A stretch of DNA of 64,000 nt from Paenibacillus sp. J23TS9 (lineage in GTDB: Bacteria; Bacillota; Bacilli; Paenibacillales; Paenibacillaceae): NCBI RefSeq assembly GCF_018403225.1, contig NZ_BOSG01000001.1:3270825-3334824 (forward strand). The letters run 5' to 3'. Positions within the stretch are counted from its first letter, which is position 1. Each line of letters starts with the position of its first letter. The notes beneath the pieces are model-generated. The model saw only the letters and a list, made by a program, of their open reading frames with translations. It had not been told where the DNA came from and did no database searches. Shown here in pieces: positions 7,870-16,545 of the stretch. Both the position numbers and the translations under genes were made by a program.

Positions 7870-8757
7870 TTACACAGAAACGGCTGCCAAGGCCTTTTTG
7901 GCCAGTGCAAGCGCTCCGCATAGTCCGGCATTGTCTCCAAGCTGCGGAGAAACAATGTAATCAGCAATTTGATCATTAATCGCAGGAAGCTGGACATAAC
8001 CGTTCAGCAGCTCCTGAAGTTTGGAATGAATCAGCGGAAACAGCTGCTGCTGCTTCATCACTCCGCCGCCCATAACAATTTTTTGCGGGGACAGGATCAG
8101 GATATAATTCATCAGAGCCTGCGCAAGATAGTAGGCTTCCATTTCCCATGCAGGATGATCCGGAGTGAGTTCCACGCCTTGAACTCCCCATCTTTTCGAC
8201 AAAGAAGGACCCGCAGCCACGCCTTCAAGGCAGTCGCCATGATACGGGCAAAAGCCTTCGAACTTATCATCCGGATGACGGCGTACCAGAATATGTCCCA
8301 TTTCAGGATGAGAAAGCCCGTGGACCAGCTCGCCGCCGACCACAGCTCCAGCTCCGATTCCGGTTCCTACTGTGATATAGAGACAGCTGTCATATCCTTG
8401 CGCTGCGCCCCATGTATATTCGCCAAGCGCTGCTCCATTCACATCGGTATCAAATTCGATAGGCACCTCAAAATAGGATTCCAAATGCCCTACAATATCA
8501 AAATTGCTCCAATGTGGTTTCGGTGTTGTTGTAATTCGTCCGTATGTAGGACTTCCTTTGACGGGATCGATCGGTCCGAACGAGCCGACACCAATGGCTT
8601 CCACGCCTTTATTTTGAAAGAACGCGACCACCTGTGCCATCGTTTCTTCCGGTGTTGTCGTTGGAAAACTTACCCGTTCAAGCACAGTTCCGTCTTCCTT
8701 GCCGATTCCGCATACAAATTTAGTTCCCCCGGCTTCAATTGCTCCCAGAATACTCAT
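7870..8757 (-). CDS. ROK family sugar kinase (fructokinase-like)
   Basis: 295 residues from the ATG at 8757, with GGAGGG 10 bases upstream. N-terminal phosphate loop GAIEAGGTKF; catalytic DTDVNGAALGEY; ITVGTGIGAG; and the ROK zinc-binding block with HPEMGHI and CPYHGDCLEG. This pattern matches the bacterial ROK fructokinases (ScrK/GmuE group), which phosphorylate fructose, sometimes mannose. It stands alone with no sugar transporter next to it, so the substrate is inferred from family only. Cytoplasmic. Confidence 0.88.
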   Translation of the reverse strand: MSILGAIEAGGTKFVCGIGKEDGTVLERVSFPTTTPEETMAQVVAFFQNKGVEAIGVGSFGPIDPVKGSPTYGRITTTPKPHWSNFDIVGHLESYFEVPIEFDTDVNGAALGEYTWGAAQGYDSCLYITVGTGIGAGAVVGGELVHGLSHPEMGHILVRRHPDDKFEGFCPYHGDCLEGVAAGPSLSKRWGVQGVELTPDHPAWEMEAYYLAQALMNYILILSPQKIVMGGGVMKQQQLFPLIHSKLQELLNGYVQLPAINDQIADYIVSPQLGDNAGLCGALALAKKALAAVSV

Positions 8758-8931
8758 CGTTTGTAAACCCTCCTGCACCATTCTCATTGTCTGTTTTTTA
8801 TGAGGTATCAAGTATGAATCCTATCCATAACCACGGGCATTATAGCCCAGTTTATCAAAAAAAGTCAATTCAACCGCGCACATCTTACCTACTTAACCAT
8901 TCCAATGATACGCAGTTAAAATGCAAAAGGA

Positions 8932-8955
8932 GATGCCGGCGTTGATGCCAGCATC
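8932..8955 (-). terminator. Probable terminator of the YpcP-like gene
   Basis: Minus strand GATGCTGGC pairs with GCCGGCATC around ATCAAC; the T stretch after it is short and broken (CCTTTTGCATTTT). Confidence 0.55.
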
Positions 8956-8988
8956 CCCAGCGCATGGTTTTGTACCGCAATATTCTGC

Positions 8989-9876
8989 TTAGACAACAAC
9001 TCCGAGAAGATGGCAAAGGCTCTTCATCTCGAGTTCCTCGAATTTATCCGCTACCATTTGCTCGTCAAGTGACAGCTCGCAGATATCCAGCTCGCATGCC
9101 ACAGGCACACAGCAATGAATTTCCGCCAGTTTACGGGACAGATGCAGCATTTCGAGATCCGTTTCAATTTTGACGCGGACACTCTTCGTTACCTGATCCA
9201 GATTGTCCAGAATACCTTCAACCGATCCATATTCCTGAACCAGCTTATGGGCTGTCTTCTCACCGATGCCGCGGACGCCCGGATAATTGTCGCTGGCATC
9301 CCCCATCAGGGCTTTTACATCTATAATTTGGCGCGGCTGAAGCTGTTTCTCTTCATACAAGGATTCCGGTGTGTAGACCTTATAATTGCCATGGCCTTTT
9401 TTCATAATAATAACCGTCGTACGGTCACTGACAAGCTGCAGCAGATCATGGTCACCTGTTAAAATCATGACATCCATTTCTTCACTGAACTGCGTAGCCA
9501 GCGTACCGATGCAATCGTCGGCCTCGTATCCCTCGGCGCTGATATTCGGTACCCCCATGCTATCCATGACATCACGGATGATGGAAAACTGCGGCACCAG
9601 ATCATTCGGCGCTTCCGGACGGTTTCCCTTGTATGCGGAAAACTGCTGTCCGCGGAAGGTCGAGCCTCCGAGATCCCAACAGCAGATGACATGACTTGGG
9701 TCAAAATTCTGAACAGCATCCCAAAAATACCGTATAAATCCGTAAATCGCGTTCGTCGGGATTCCTGATTTGGTACGGCGGATATATCCGCTGGTGGCGG
9801 TCGCATAATAAGCTCTGAATAATAAGGCCATCCCATCAACGAGCATGACAGATTGGCGTTTAGCATTAGGTATCAA
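8989..9876 (-). CDS. ypcP: 5'-3' exonuclease of the PolA N-domain family (YpcP-like)
   Basis: Stand-alone relative of the 5'-nuclease domain of DNA polymerase I, acting on RNA-primer and flap DNA structures. 295 residues from a TTG at 9876 with GGGGAG 9 bases upstream. Metal-binding acidic motifs are visible: LVDGMALLFR, CWDLGG, EGYEADDCIGTLA, LTGDHDLLQLV and LMGDASDNYPGV, followed by the helix-hairpin-helix GIGEKTAHKLV. No polymerase domain follows, as in B. subtilis YpcP. Single gene. Confidence 0.9.
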   Translation of the reverse strand: MIPNAKRQSVMLVDGMALLFRAYYATATSGYIRRTKSGIPTNAIYGFIRYFWDAVQNFDPSHVICCWDLGGSTFRGQQFSAYKGNRPEAPNDLVPQFSIIRDVMDSMGVPNISAEGYEADDCIGTLATQFSEEMDVMILTGDHDLLQLVSDRTTVIIMKKGHGNYKVYTPESLYEEKQLQPRQIIDVKALMGDASDNYPGVRGIGEKTAHKLVQEYGSVEGILDNLDQVTKSVRVKIETDLEMLHLSRKLAEIHCCVPVACELDICELSLDEQMVADKFEELEMKSLCHLLGVVV

Positions 9877-9975
9877 TCTTCGTTTCTCCCCTTGTCTGCC
9901 CTATTCCCTTTACAGGGTCCGGCAATTCTGCCTCTAGTATAACACAACTCCGGGGAGCTTTTGGGCTCTTTCCTG

Positions 9976-10335
9976 TTATCTCCAAGTGGATTCGTATTGG
10001 TCTTCTTTATACCCAACCGTCACTTTGCTGCCATCCGTTACGATCGGACGTTTGATCAATCTGCCGTTCGATGACAGAAGCTCAATCTGTTCCTTTTCGT
10101 CCATGCCGGCAAGCTTGTCTTTCAGACCCAGCTCCTTGTAAACCTCGCCGCTCGTATTAAAAAACTTTTTAAGCGGAAGTCCGCTCAGCTTAATCAGTTC
10201 AGCCAGTACTTCCGGTTTAGGCGGCTCATCGAATATATGATGAAGCTCCAGCTCATGTCCGTGAGCTTGAAGCCATTTCACGGCGCTGCGGCATGTGCCG
10301 CATTTCGGATATTGGTAAACTTCTAGTTTGCTCAT
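9976..10335 (-). CDS. yusI: Spx/ArsC-fold protein, YusI-like
   Basis: 119 residues from the ATG at 10335 (a TTG at 10344 is also possible; AGAGAGAG precedes both). Thioredoxin-like ArsC fold with CGTC near residue 12 (YPKCGTCRSAVKWL), FFNTSG, and RPIVTDGSKVTVGYKEDQ near the C-terminus. It follows B. subtilis YusI along its length rather than Spx or MgsR. Despite the common label arsenate reductase, no ars genes are near and the family's role is not established. Confidence 0.82.
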   Translation of the reverse strand: MSKLEVYQYPKCGTCRSAVKWLQAHGHELELHHIFDEPPKPEVLAELIKLSGLPLKKFFNTSGEVYKELGLKDKLAGMDEKEQIELLSSNGRLIKRPIVTDGSKVTVGYKEDQYESTWR

Positions 10336-10380
10336 CGTAGTCAACTCTCTCTGTCGTATTTATTACGGGTGACAGCTCTT

Positions 10381-11385
10381 TCACCTGGAATCCAGCCTGC
10401 GCTGCAGCTCTTTCATGTCCTCAGGTAACGGTGCCTGAAAAGTCATCATCTCATGCGTCACCGGATGCTCAAAGGAAAGCTCGAAAGCATGCAGAGCCTG
10501 CCGCGGCATGGATTGATCAAGCCGGACAATTTCCTGGGCGGATTCAGCCAATGAATCCAGTAAAGCTTCATCCGCGAGAATCGGATCAACGGTTCCTTCA
10601 ATCTCCTCATAAACGGAGTGGCGATACAATTTATCACCGATCAAAGGGCAGCCGATGCTTGTCATATGTACACGGATTTGATGCGTTCTTCCCGTCTCCA
10701 GCTTGAGTTGAACAAGCGATCCCTTACCCCAGCTTTCCAGCACCGTATATTTCGTCAGCGAAGGATATCCGTCAGGTGTGACAATCCGGCGGTGAGGCTC
10801 TTCCGGATCCCGGTCAATCGGGCCGTCTATCTCTCCCTGCTCCGGATTCGGCGTACCATGCACCATTGCCAGGTACTTCTTGTCCACGCGATTATCAATC
10901 ATCTGCTCGGAAATATGCTGATGCACATAAGGATTTTTGGCAATCGCAAGCACGCCGGTTGTCTCTTGATCCAGGCGGTGAACTGCGCGAAAACGGAATG
11001 CTTCCTCCTTCTTAAGCCAATAGTCCACGACTCCGTTCGCGAGCGTGCCTGTATAGTGGCCATGTGTAGGATGGACAATCATCCCCGCTTCTTTGTTTAC
11101 AATTAAGATATGCTCGTCTTCATATATAATCTCAAAAGGGATTGGCTGGGGCAGAATATCTTCGGAGGTTTCCTTCTCCATCCTGATTTCTACCACATCT
11201 CCGGCCTGAACATGCACACTGATGTATACCCTCTTGCCATTCAATGTAATGCCTTGTTCTGTTTGCTTCAGACGGGACTGCAGCTTGCGTGACACATGCA
11301 TGCGCCGAAACAGGATGGTCTTGAGCAGCCAGCCATCCTCAGCCTCGGGTATGATATAAGTAATGGGCGGATAATAGGATGTCAT
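10381..11385 (-). CDS. RluA-family 23S rRNA pseudouridine synthase
   Basis: 334 residues. Catalytic aspartate in HRLDQETTGVLAIAK; also YLAMVHG, GRTHQIRVHM and GCPLIGDKLY, the motifs of the RluA/RluD class. The first 70 residues resemble an S4-like RNA-binding region (RKLQSRLKQTEQGITLNGK). Its ATG overlaps the stop of the adenosyltransferase gene by four bases (ATGA), so the two are translationally coupled. The exact uridine target cannot be told from sequence. Confidence 0.88.
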   Translation of the reverse strand: MTSYYPPITYIIPEAEDGWLLKTILFRRMHVSRKLQSRLKQTEQGITLNGKRVYISVHVQAGDVVEIRMEKETSEDILPQPIPFEIIYEDEHILIVNKEAGMIVHPTHGHYTGTLANGVVDYWLKKEEAFRFRAVHRLDQETTGVLAIAKNPYVHQHISEQMIDNRVDKKYLAMVHGTPNPEQGEIDGPIDRDPEEPHRRIVTPDGYPSLTKYTVLESWGKGSLVQLKLETGRTHQIRVHMTSIGCPLIGDKLYRHSVYEEIEGTVDPILADEALLDSLAESAQEIVRLDQSMPRQALHAFELSFEHPVTHEMMTFQAPLPEDMKELQRRLDSR

Positions 11386-11951
11386 TTCTTGTTGCCAAAC
11401 ACCTTTTTACTACGGATATATTCGATATCCGGGACGTTGCTGCGGACATTGGCCGTACGGGCAATCACAAAGAAGTAGTCCGACAGACGGTTCAAATAAC
11501 GACGGACCTCCGGATTAATATCCTTCGCTTGACCCAAGGTTACAACTCTGCGCTCAGCCCTGCGGCATACGGTTCTGCAAACATGCAGAGTAGACGATAA
11601 CAGAGATCCTCCCGGTAAAATAAAACGTTCCAGCTCCGGATTCTCTTCTTCATAAGCATCCATCCATTGTTCCAGCCGCTCCACCATTTCGGCGCTTACT
11701 TTATATCTGATCTCACTTAATTTAACAAAGGCAAGATCCGATCCACAATCAAATAATTCATGCTGAATCTCCAGCAGATTCTGGCGCAAATCTTCGAACG
11801 CTTCCCCCTCCATAAGACTGACAGCCTGTCCGACATAGCTGTTCAGCTCATCGATCGTGCCATAGGTCTCTACCTGCAGATCGTCCTTGGATACACGTCC
11901 GCCAATTACGGATGTTTGGCCTTCATCGCCTGTTCTTGTATACACTTTCAT
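11382..11951 (-). CDS. Cob(I)alamin adenosyltransferase, PduO type
   Basis: Transfers adenosyl from ATP to cob(I)alamin to make adenosylcobalamin. 189 residues, a single PduO/MMAB-type domain: N-terminal YTRTGDEGQTSVIGG, then TYGTIDELNSYVG, FDCGSDLA, FILPGG and the C-terminal CRRAERRVV...YLNRLSDYFFVIAR. GGGGGA lies upstream of the ATG. Coupled to the downstream pseudouridine synthase by an ATGA overlap. Corresponds to B. subtilis YvqK. Confidence 0.92.
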   Translation of the reverse strand: MKVYTRTGDEGQTSVIGGRVSKDDLQVETYGTIDELNSYVGQAVSLMEGEAFEDLRQNLLEIQHELFDCGSDLAFVKLSEIRYKVSAEMVERLEQWMDAYEEENPELERFILPGGSLLSSTLHVCRTVCRRAERRVVTLGQAKDINPEVRRYLNRLSDYFFVIARTANVRSNVPDIEYIRSKKVFGNKK

Positions 11952-11986
11952 TTTTCAGAATCCCCCTATGCAAAAGATACCGTTAT

Positions 11987-12526
11987 TTATTCCGTCATAG
12001 CCTGAATTGCCTTCAATGCGTCGTCCACATGTTTTGAAGAGACAGGAATGGTGACATACAGTTTTTCAGGCGTATATTTCAGATCCTGAAAAACTTTCAA
12101 TTGTTTTACGGGGATGCCATACAGATGCTTGGTATTATCGATGGTCTTATCATCCTTTTCTTCCTGGCTGGCAAAGACGCCGTCTGGATACTTTTTGGTA
12201 TCGAAATGGTCATCCAGTGCGACATGGCCGCCAAGTTTACCGTAATTTTTCATGTCATCTTCGGGTAAAATCATAATATCATGTCCGCCCGCAGCATATT
12301 CAACCATCAGCTTCTGCGGATTATACAAGGGACTTGCCACCACTTCAACCTTGATGTCAGGACCGAGTTTATCCTGAAGTGTCTTCTGCAGCTGCTCAGA
12401 CACCTCCGTTGGATCGGAATTCTGATCAATCATAAATACCGAAACACCTGGTTTGTCATCTTTCCCACAACCTGCAAGCATAAAAACAGCAAGTATAACC
12501 AGCATCAGTTTACCGTATGCCTTCAA
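11987..12526 (-). CDS. Lipoprotein of unknown function
   Basis: 179 residues from a TTG with GGGGGAG six bases upstream. Residues 1-19 are a lipoprotein signal peptide ending in the lipobox LAGC, so the mature protein should be anchored outside the membrane. The body has an alternating beta/alpha look (VSVFMIDQ, IKVEVVASPLYNP, HDIMILPEDDMKNYG) that recalls one lobe of a substrate-binding protein, but it is too short for a complete one and no transporter is adjacent. I do not recognise the family. Confidence 0.75.
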   Translation of the reverse strand: MKAYGKLMLVILAVFMLAGCGKDDKPGVSVFMIDQNSDPTEVSEQLQKTLQDKLGPDIKVEVVASPLYNPQKLMVEYAAGGHDIMILPEDDMKNYGKLGGHVALDDHFDTKKYPDGVFASQEEKDDKTIDNTKHLYGIPVKQLKVFQDLKYTPEKLYVTIPVSSKHVDDALKAIQAMTE

Positions 12527-12589
12527 TCTCTGCTCCCCCTCTTTTCTCCAATAGGTTCAATATATCACACCTGGCAGAGACAAAAAAGA

Positions 12590-12618
12590 AGAGCCCGGAT
12601 CGATGGCATCCGGACTCT
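12590..12618 (-). terminator. Terminator downstream of the DinB-like gene
   Basis: AGAGTCCGGAT pairs with ATCCGGGCTCT, followed by TCTTTTTTG on the minus strand. Confidence 0.8.
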
Positions 12619-12645
12619 GTTTTTATATATAGTAATGCAACAATA

Positions 12646-13176
12646 TTACTGGTTTGCTTCACGAATACGCTGGAGCTGTCGGATATGGGTTGTCTCATGA
12701 ATCGCAATAAAATGCGCCCACTGCGATGCGTTCAATTCAAAACCGAACGGGTGGCGATAAAGAAGTTCGTCTGTGTTCCGCTCGGCCAGTTTAGGGATTA
12801 GTGCCTTTGTTGCTGAGCGTACCTCATTCAGCTTTTCAATCGCTTCCTCATAACTAAGTGTTCCACTCGGACGGGTCGGAGCGGGGGCTTCGATCTTGGC
12901 GCCAATAATGCCGCTGCTCTTCACGATATCCATGACATCCGTCTTCTTCTCATCCAGCGGCTCAGATGGCAGAACCGGTTCTTTGGCCAACATTTGCTTG
13001 ATTTGATATTGAATGACACCTTCAAGCTTACCCAGATGCTCTACCACTTCTGTTACATTCCAGCCATCCGGTTTCTCGCGTAATTGCTTTTCTTCCGGTC
13101 CGAAGGAGTTCAATACTTGCATGAATTGGGCTCGAACTTGATCCATATAGGGGATAATATCCTGATACTTTACCAT
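12646..13176 (-). CDS. DinB-family protein
   Basis: 176 residues from the ATG at 13176 (GGAGGG 8 bases upstream; the TTG at 13182 is too close to it). Four-helix-bundle DinB-like fold: the conserved histidines that hold a metal are in VTEVVEHLGKLEG and AIHETTHIRQLQRI. The family includes bacillithiol transferases and several uncharacterised metal enzymes; which reaction this one does cannot be read from the sequence. Monocistronic, with terminators on both sides. Confidence 0.78.
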   Translation of the reverse strand: MVKYQDIIPYMDQVRAQFMQVLNSFGPEEKQLREKPDGWNVTEVVEHLGKLEGVIQYQIKQMLAKEPVLPSEPLDEKKTDVMDIVKSSGIIGAKIEAPAPTRPSGTLSYEEAIEKLNEVRSATKALIPKLAERNTDELLYRHPFGFELNASQWAHFIAIHETTHIRQLQRIREANQ

Positions 13177-13278
13177 GGCCAATCCCTCCGGGTTGTAGAT
13201 TTATCTGCTCCCTGAATCTGAAAACAGATTAATATTGTATCATGAAACTTACCCCGAACCAAATGTGAATGACACAAA

Positions 13279-13347
13279 AATCCCCTCCGGCCAGCAGTAC
13301 CGAATTCATCACGAGAACTCTGGCTTACTGCCAAACCGGGGGGGATT
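13279..13347 (-). terminator. Long terminator of the Spo0E-like gene
   Basis: Minus strand AATCCCCCCGG pairs with CCGGAGGGGATT; GGCAGTA/TACTGC extends the stem; TTTTTG follows. Confidence 0.78.
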
Positions 13348-13364
13348 GTAATTCTATATGTACT

Positions 13365-13631
13365 TTAAGCTTTACTCTTCTTGGGACATAATTTCATATA
13401 TTCATTAATCTTTAAATCCAGCAGGCTGCTGATTTCGATGACGATTTCCGAAGTAAAGGACTGCTCCTGCAGAAATATCTGTTCCATCTTTTTGCGGAGC
13501 ATCAGAATTTCATCTTCCAAGGATATATTCTTAATAGAATCCGTCGTTTTGGTTGACCAATCACCGCGTTGATCGCCTTCGGCAGTGTAGTCACCGCGAT
13601 ATGAGGGCAAATCATATTCAGCACAAAACAA
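13365..13631 (-). CDS. Spo0E-like aspartyl-phosphate phosphatase
   Basis: 88 residues from a TTG with GGAGGG seven bases upstream. The C-terminal half (EDEILMLRKKMEQIF, then ISSLLDLKINEYMKL) carries the Spo0E-family signature SxxLDxxI...Y that removes phosphate from Spo0A~P and so delays sporulation. The first 40 residues are not conserved. A TATAAT (13676-13681, minus strand) lies about 45 bases upstream in very A/T-rich DNA. Its own terminator follows. Confidence 0.82.
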   Translation of the reverse strand: MFCAEYDLPSYRGDYTAEGDQRGDWSTKTTDSIKNISLEDEILMLRKKMEQIFLQEQSFTSEIVIEISSLLDLKINEYMKLCPKKSKA

Positions 13632-13761
13632 AGGTAATCCCTCCCTGGTAAGTCTTTTCTTGCTCCTAAAGCAAAATTATAACATACAAATCCATAAAAT
13701 AAAGTGAATTTTTTGTTAAATTATACAAAAAACAGAATAAAACGTTATAAAGAATGAATAA

Positions 13762-13785
13762 ACTGGAGCTCATATAGGCTCCAGT
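13762..13785 (-). terminator. Terminator of alaR-alaT
   Basis: ACTGGAGCC pairs with GAGCTCCAGT on the minus strand; the tail TTTATTCATTCTTT is T-rich but broken. Confidence 0.65.
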
Positions 13786-13796
13786 CCATTCTTGAA

Positions 13797-15008
13797 TCAT
13801 GATTCCTGTTTAAGCTTGTGTAGAAATGCTCCGATCCGATCCAGAGCTTCCGTTAATTGGGCTACGGAAGTCGCATAGGAACAACGTAAAAATCCTTCGC
13901 CTCCTGCTCCGAAAGCCGTACCCGGTACAGCGGCAACCTTGGCTTCAAGCAGCAGCCTCTGGGCAAATTCATCCGAGCTGAGTCCCGTTGAAACAATACT
14001 TGGGAAAGCATAAAATGCTCCCTGAGGCTCATGGCACTGAAGTCCGATATCTTGGAATCCCTGAACGATCAGCCGTCTGCGCTGGTTGTAGGATTCGACC
14101 ATACGGTCCTTCTCCCCCATGCCGTTCTTCAGTGCCTCCAGTGCGGCTACCTGACCCATCACCGGCGCACACATTACAGTATACTGGTGAATTTTGAGCA
14201 TTGCGGCAATGATATCCGGATGGGCACATACATATCCCATCCGCCAGCCGGTCATAGCGAACGCCTTGGAGAATCCGCTGACCAGAACGGTACGATCCAT
14301 CATGCCAGGAATCGCCGCAAAGCTGACATGCTTTTGATTATAGGTCAGTTCTGCATAGATTTCATCGGAGATGACGATCAAATCATGCTTTTCAACTACC
14401 TTGGCAATGGGGAGCCAATCCTCATAGGTCATAGTCGCGCCGGTCGGATTACTTGGATAACAAAGAATCAATACTTTGGATTTCGGTGTAATTTGAGCTT
14501 CAAGCGCTTCCGCAGTCAGCTTGAAATTATCCTCTGCATAGGTTTCAATGCCTACAGGCACCCCGCCGCCAATCGATGTAATCGGAGAATAGGATACGTA
14601 GCAAGGCTCCGGAATCAAGATTTCGTCGCCTGGCTCTATGAGTGCACGCAGCGCCAGATCAATGGCTTCACTGCCGCCGACCGTTACGATAATCTGATTC
14701 TGTGGATCATACCCAACCTCAAAGCTTTCATGCAAATATTGCGAGATGGCTTCACGGAGCTCAATCATTCCGGCATTGGAGGTATAGGCTGTTACTCCCC
14801 GTTCCAGGGAATATACACAGGCCTCCCTCACATGCCAAGGAGTCGTGAAATCGGGTTCACCCACCCCAAGTGTGATGATATCCTTGCTGCCATTGGCCAG
14901 ATCAAAAAATTTGCGGATCCCGGATGGGGGAATATCCCTGACCAGTGGGGCAAGATAAGAATTCATCGATTTGACTTGCTGCTGTTTGGTATCTTCATTC
15001 ACGATCAT
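13797..15008 (-). CDS. alaT: Class I aminotransferase (AlaT/YugH-like)
   Basis: 403 residues, fold type I PLP aminotransferase. PLP lysine in SGFSKAFAMTGWRMGY; also GVGEPDF, YTSNAGMIELREAI, CYPSNPTGA and SDEIYAELTY. It is preceded by an Lrp/AsnC regulator with 14 bases between them, the same pair as B. subtilis yugG-yugH (alaR-alaT), where the enzyme is an alanine transaminase. Similar PatA-type proteins take other amino acids, so the substrate rests on context. Confidence 0.83.
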   Translation of the reverse strand: MIVNEDTKQQQVKSMNSYLAPLVRDIPPSGIRKFFDLANGSKDIITLGVGEPDFTTPWHVREACVYSLERGVTAYTSNAGMIELREAISQYLHESFEVGYDPQNQIIVTVGGSEAIDLALRALIEPGDEILIPEPCYVSYSPITSIGGGVPVGIETYAEDNFKLTAEALEAQITPKSKVLILCYPSNPTGATMTYEDWLPIAKVVEKHDLIVISDEIYAELTYNQKHVSFAAIPGMMDRTVLVSGFSKAFAMTGWRMGYVCAHPDIIAAMLKIHQYTVMCAPVMGQVAALEALKNGMGEKDRMVESYNQRRRLIVQGFQDIGLQCHEPQGAFYAFPSIVSTGLSSDEFAQRLLLEAKVAAVPGTAFGAGGEGFLRCSYATSVAQLTEALDRIGAFLHKLKQES

Positions 15009-15022
15009 GACAACATCTTCCT

Positions 15023-15523
15023 TTACGGTGAGACCATGAGACGGTTATCTTCTTCACGGTCTTCAAAAATAATTCCGTCTTGTTTATATTTTTTCAAAAT
15101 AAAATTGGTTTTCGTGGACAGCACAGAATCAATCGGGGAAAGCTTCTCGGAAACAAAGTTCGCTACTTCCCGCAAGTTGCGGCCTTCTACTTCGACCAGC
15201 AGATCATATGCTCCGGACATCAGATATACGGATTTGACCTGTGGATACAAATAAATACGTTCGGCAATTCCTTCAAAACCGCGGCCGCGTTCTGGGGTAA
15301 TCTGTACCTCAATGAGCGCTGTAACCGTTTCTTCTTCGATCTTGCTCCAGTTGACCACGGCCGCGTATTTTACAATGACATGGTCCGCCTCAAGCTCGGC
15401 AATCGCCTCTTTAACCGCTTCCTCCTCGACACCAATCAGCGTTGAGAGAAGTTGGGGAGACCGTCTCGCGTCTTCATTCAACAGGTCGAGAACCTTTAAT
15501 TTCAATTCAGTCAGTTCTTTCAT
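15023..15523 (-). CDS. alaR: Lrp/AsnC-family regulator (AlaR/YugG-like)
   Basis: 166 residues from the ATG at 15523 (GGAGG seven bases upstream). N-terminal winged helix-turn-helix (LKLKVLDLLNEDARRSPQLL, residues about 5-55), then the RAM ligand-binding domain (TALIEVQITPERGRGFEG, YLMSGAYDLLVEVEG). It precedes alaT in one transcript, so local control of alanine metabolism is likely by analogy with B. subtilis. Confidence 0.85.
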   Translation of the reverse strand: MKELTELKLKVLDLLNEDARRSPQLLSTLIGVEEEAVKEAIAELEADHVIVKYAAVVNWSKIEEETVTALIEVQITPERGRGFEGIAERIYLYPQVKSVYLMSGAYDLLVEVEGRNLREVANFVSEKLSPIDSVLSTKTNFILKKYKQDGIIFEDREEDNRLMVSP

Positions 15524-15623
15524 ACAGTATCCTCCAGCATTCATTTCACGGGTTGCTTACAGATCATGTCATACCCGGGAAAGAGATTAATATTAATATT
15601 ACAATACTTTATGAAGCATGCAA

Positions 15624-15665
15624 AGAAAAACCGTCTCTACGGCGTGGGCCGAAATAGAGACGGTT
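15624..15665 (-). terminator. Terminator of the coat protein pair
   Basis: AACCGTCTCTA pairs with TAGAGACGGTT around a 16-base loop, followed by TTTCTTTG on the minus strand. Confidence 0.78.
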
Positions 15666-15750
15666 AAAAAGTGCCATGCTTCACCGCAAGTACCTGAGGG
15701 TTACATATATTATAGCAATTTTGCTTTTTGGGTTGCCCACAGAACGACGG

Positions 15751-16149
15751 TTACATATAGTACGGATTGTGAATATTCGGCTGATGAAGCGGAACATTCG
15801 GAGTTTGGGCGTATTGACCCATTCCACCTGTTTTTTGTTGGACAAACTGCCGTGCCTTTTGCTGCGTATTACGCGCATCCTGGATCTGCTTGTCCACGTC
15901 CTGGCGCAGCGCCTTGGAAGAAGTAGAGTACATGTTCATCTGTTTCATCAAATTATAGAGCTCCCCTTGCATCCGCAGCGTATCGTTGGTCAATTGTGTA
16001 AACAATTGGCGTACAGTCGGACATGATGATTCAGTGGTAGCTGTCGTATATTCTCTAACGGTTCGTTTCAAATCCGCGAGGATGGTATATAGCAGGTCTT
16101 CATCCTGCATGAAAGCAGAGTTGTTTTGATTTTGATTTTGATAATACAT
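15751..16149 (-). CDS. CotF-like spore coat protein
   Basis: 132 residues from the ATG at 16149 (GGGAGGT upstream). Helical ferritin-like region with MQDEDLLYTILADLKRTVRE, then TESSCPTVRQLFTQL and LYNLMKQMNMY, the pattern of CotF-type coat proteins; Gln/Asn/Tyr-rich ends (MYYQNQNQNN; NIHNPYYM). It follows a second small coat-like gene by 25 bases. Expected in the mother cell late in sporulation. Confidence 0.82.
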   Translation of the reverse strand: MYYQNQNQNNSAFMQDEDLLYTILADLKRTVREYTTATTESSCPTVRQLFTQLTNDTLRMQGELYNLMKQMNMYSTSSKALRQDVDKQIQDARNTQQKARQFVQQKTGGMGQYAQTPNVPLHQPNIHNPYYM

Positions 16150-16174
16150 GATTCGGCGTACCTCCCGTAATGGA

Positions 16175-16411
16175 TTATTGTTGAGGCTGGTTCGGAGCCA
16201 GCGACTGATGCTGCTGCAGAGCCTGAACCAGCATCTCCAGATGATGGTCCATAGAACGGATATATTGCTGGCATGCCTGCTGGATGGTTGGATTTTGACT
16301 GGTTGCAGCCGTTGCCGCACACTGCTTAATCAGCAAATCTTCATTGGAAATCGAATCGACAATATACTCGAGCTCTTTGCCCGTAATTGCCTGCATTTGA
16401 CCGGATTGCAT
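16175..16411 (-). CDS. Small spore coat-like protein
   Basis: 78 residues from the ATG at 16411, chosen because AGAGGAGG lies 10 bases upstream (a longer frame from 16450 has none). The core TGKELEYIVDSISNEDLLIKQ followed by CQQYIRSMDHHLEML resembles the short CotF/YraG-type proteins that sit beside cotF genes. The C-terminus is Gln-rich. Same transcript as the CotF-like gene. Confidence 0.72.
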   Translation of the reverse strand: MQSGQMQAITGKELEYIVDSISNEDLLIKQCAATAATSQNPTIQQACQQYIRSMDHHLEMLVQALQQHQSLAPNQPQQ

Positions 16412-16545
16412 ATGTGTTTTGCCTCCTCTGGGGATGTTTAACTCATGCATATTATGTCCCGGGCTTTTTTTTCTATGTACCTACCAATAAACAGCTTTTA
16501 AATAGCAAATACTGAAGCATGAATGAAGAAAAGGAGCGAAGTACG

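Noticed and set aside
9976..10335. Arsenate reductase of an ars operon
   Set aside because: The sequence tracks YusI, and there are no arsenic resistance genes around it.
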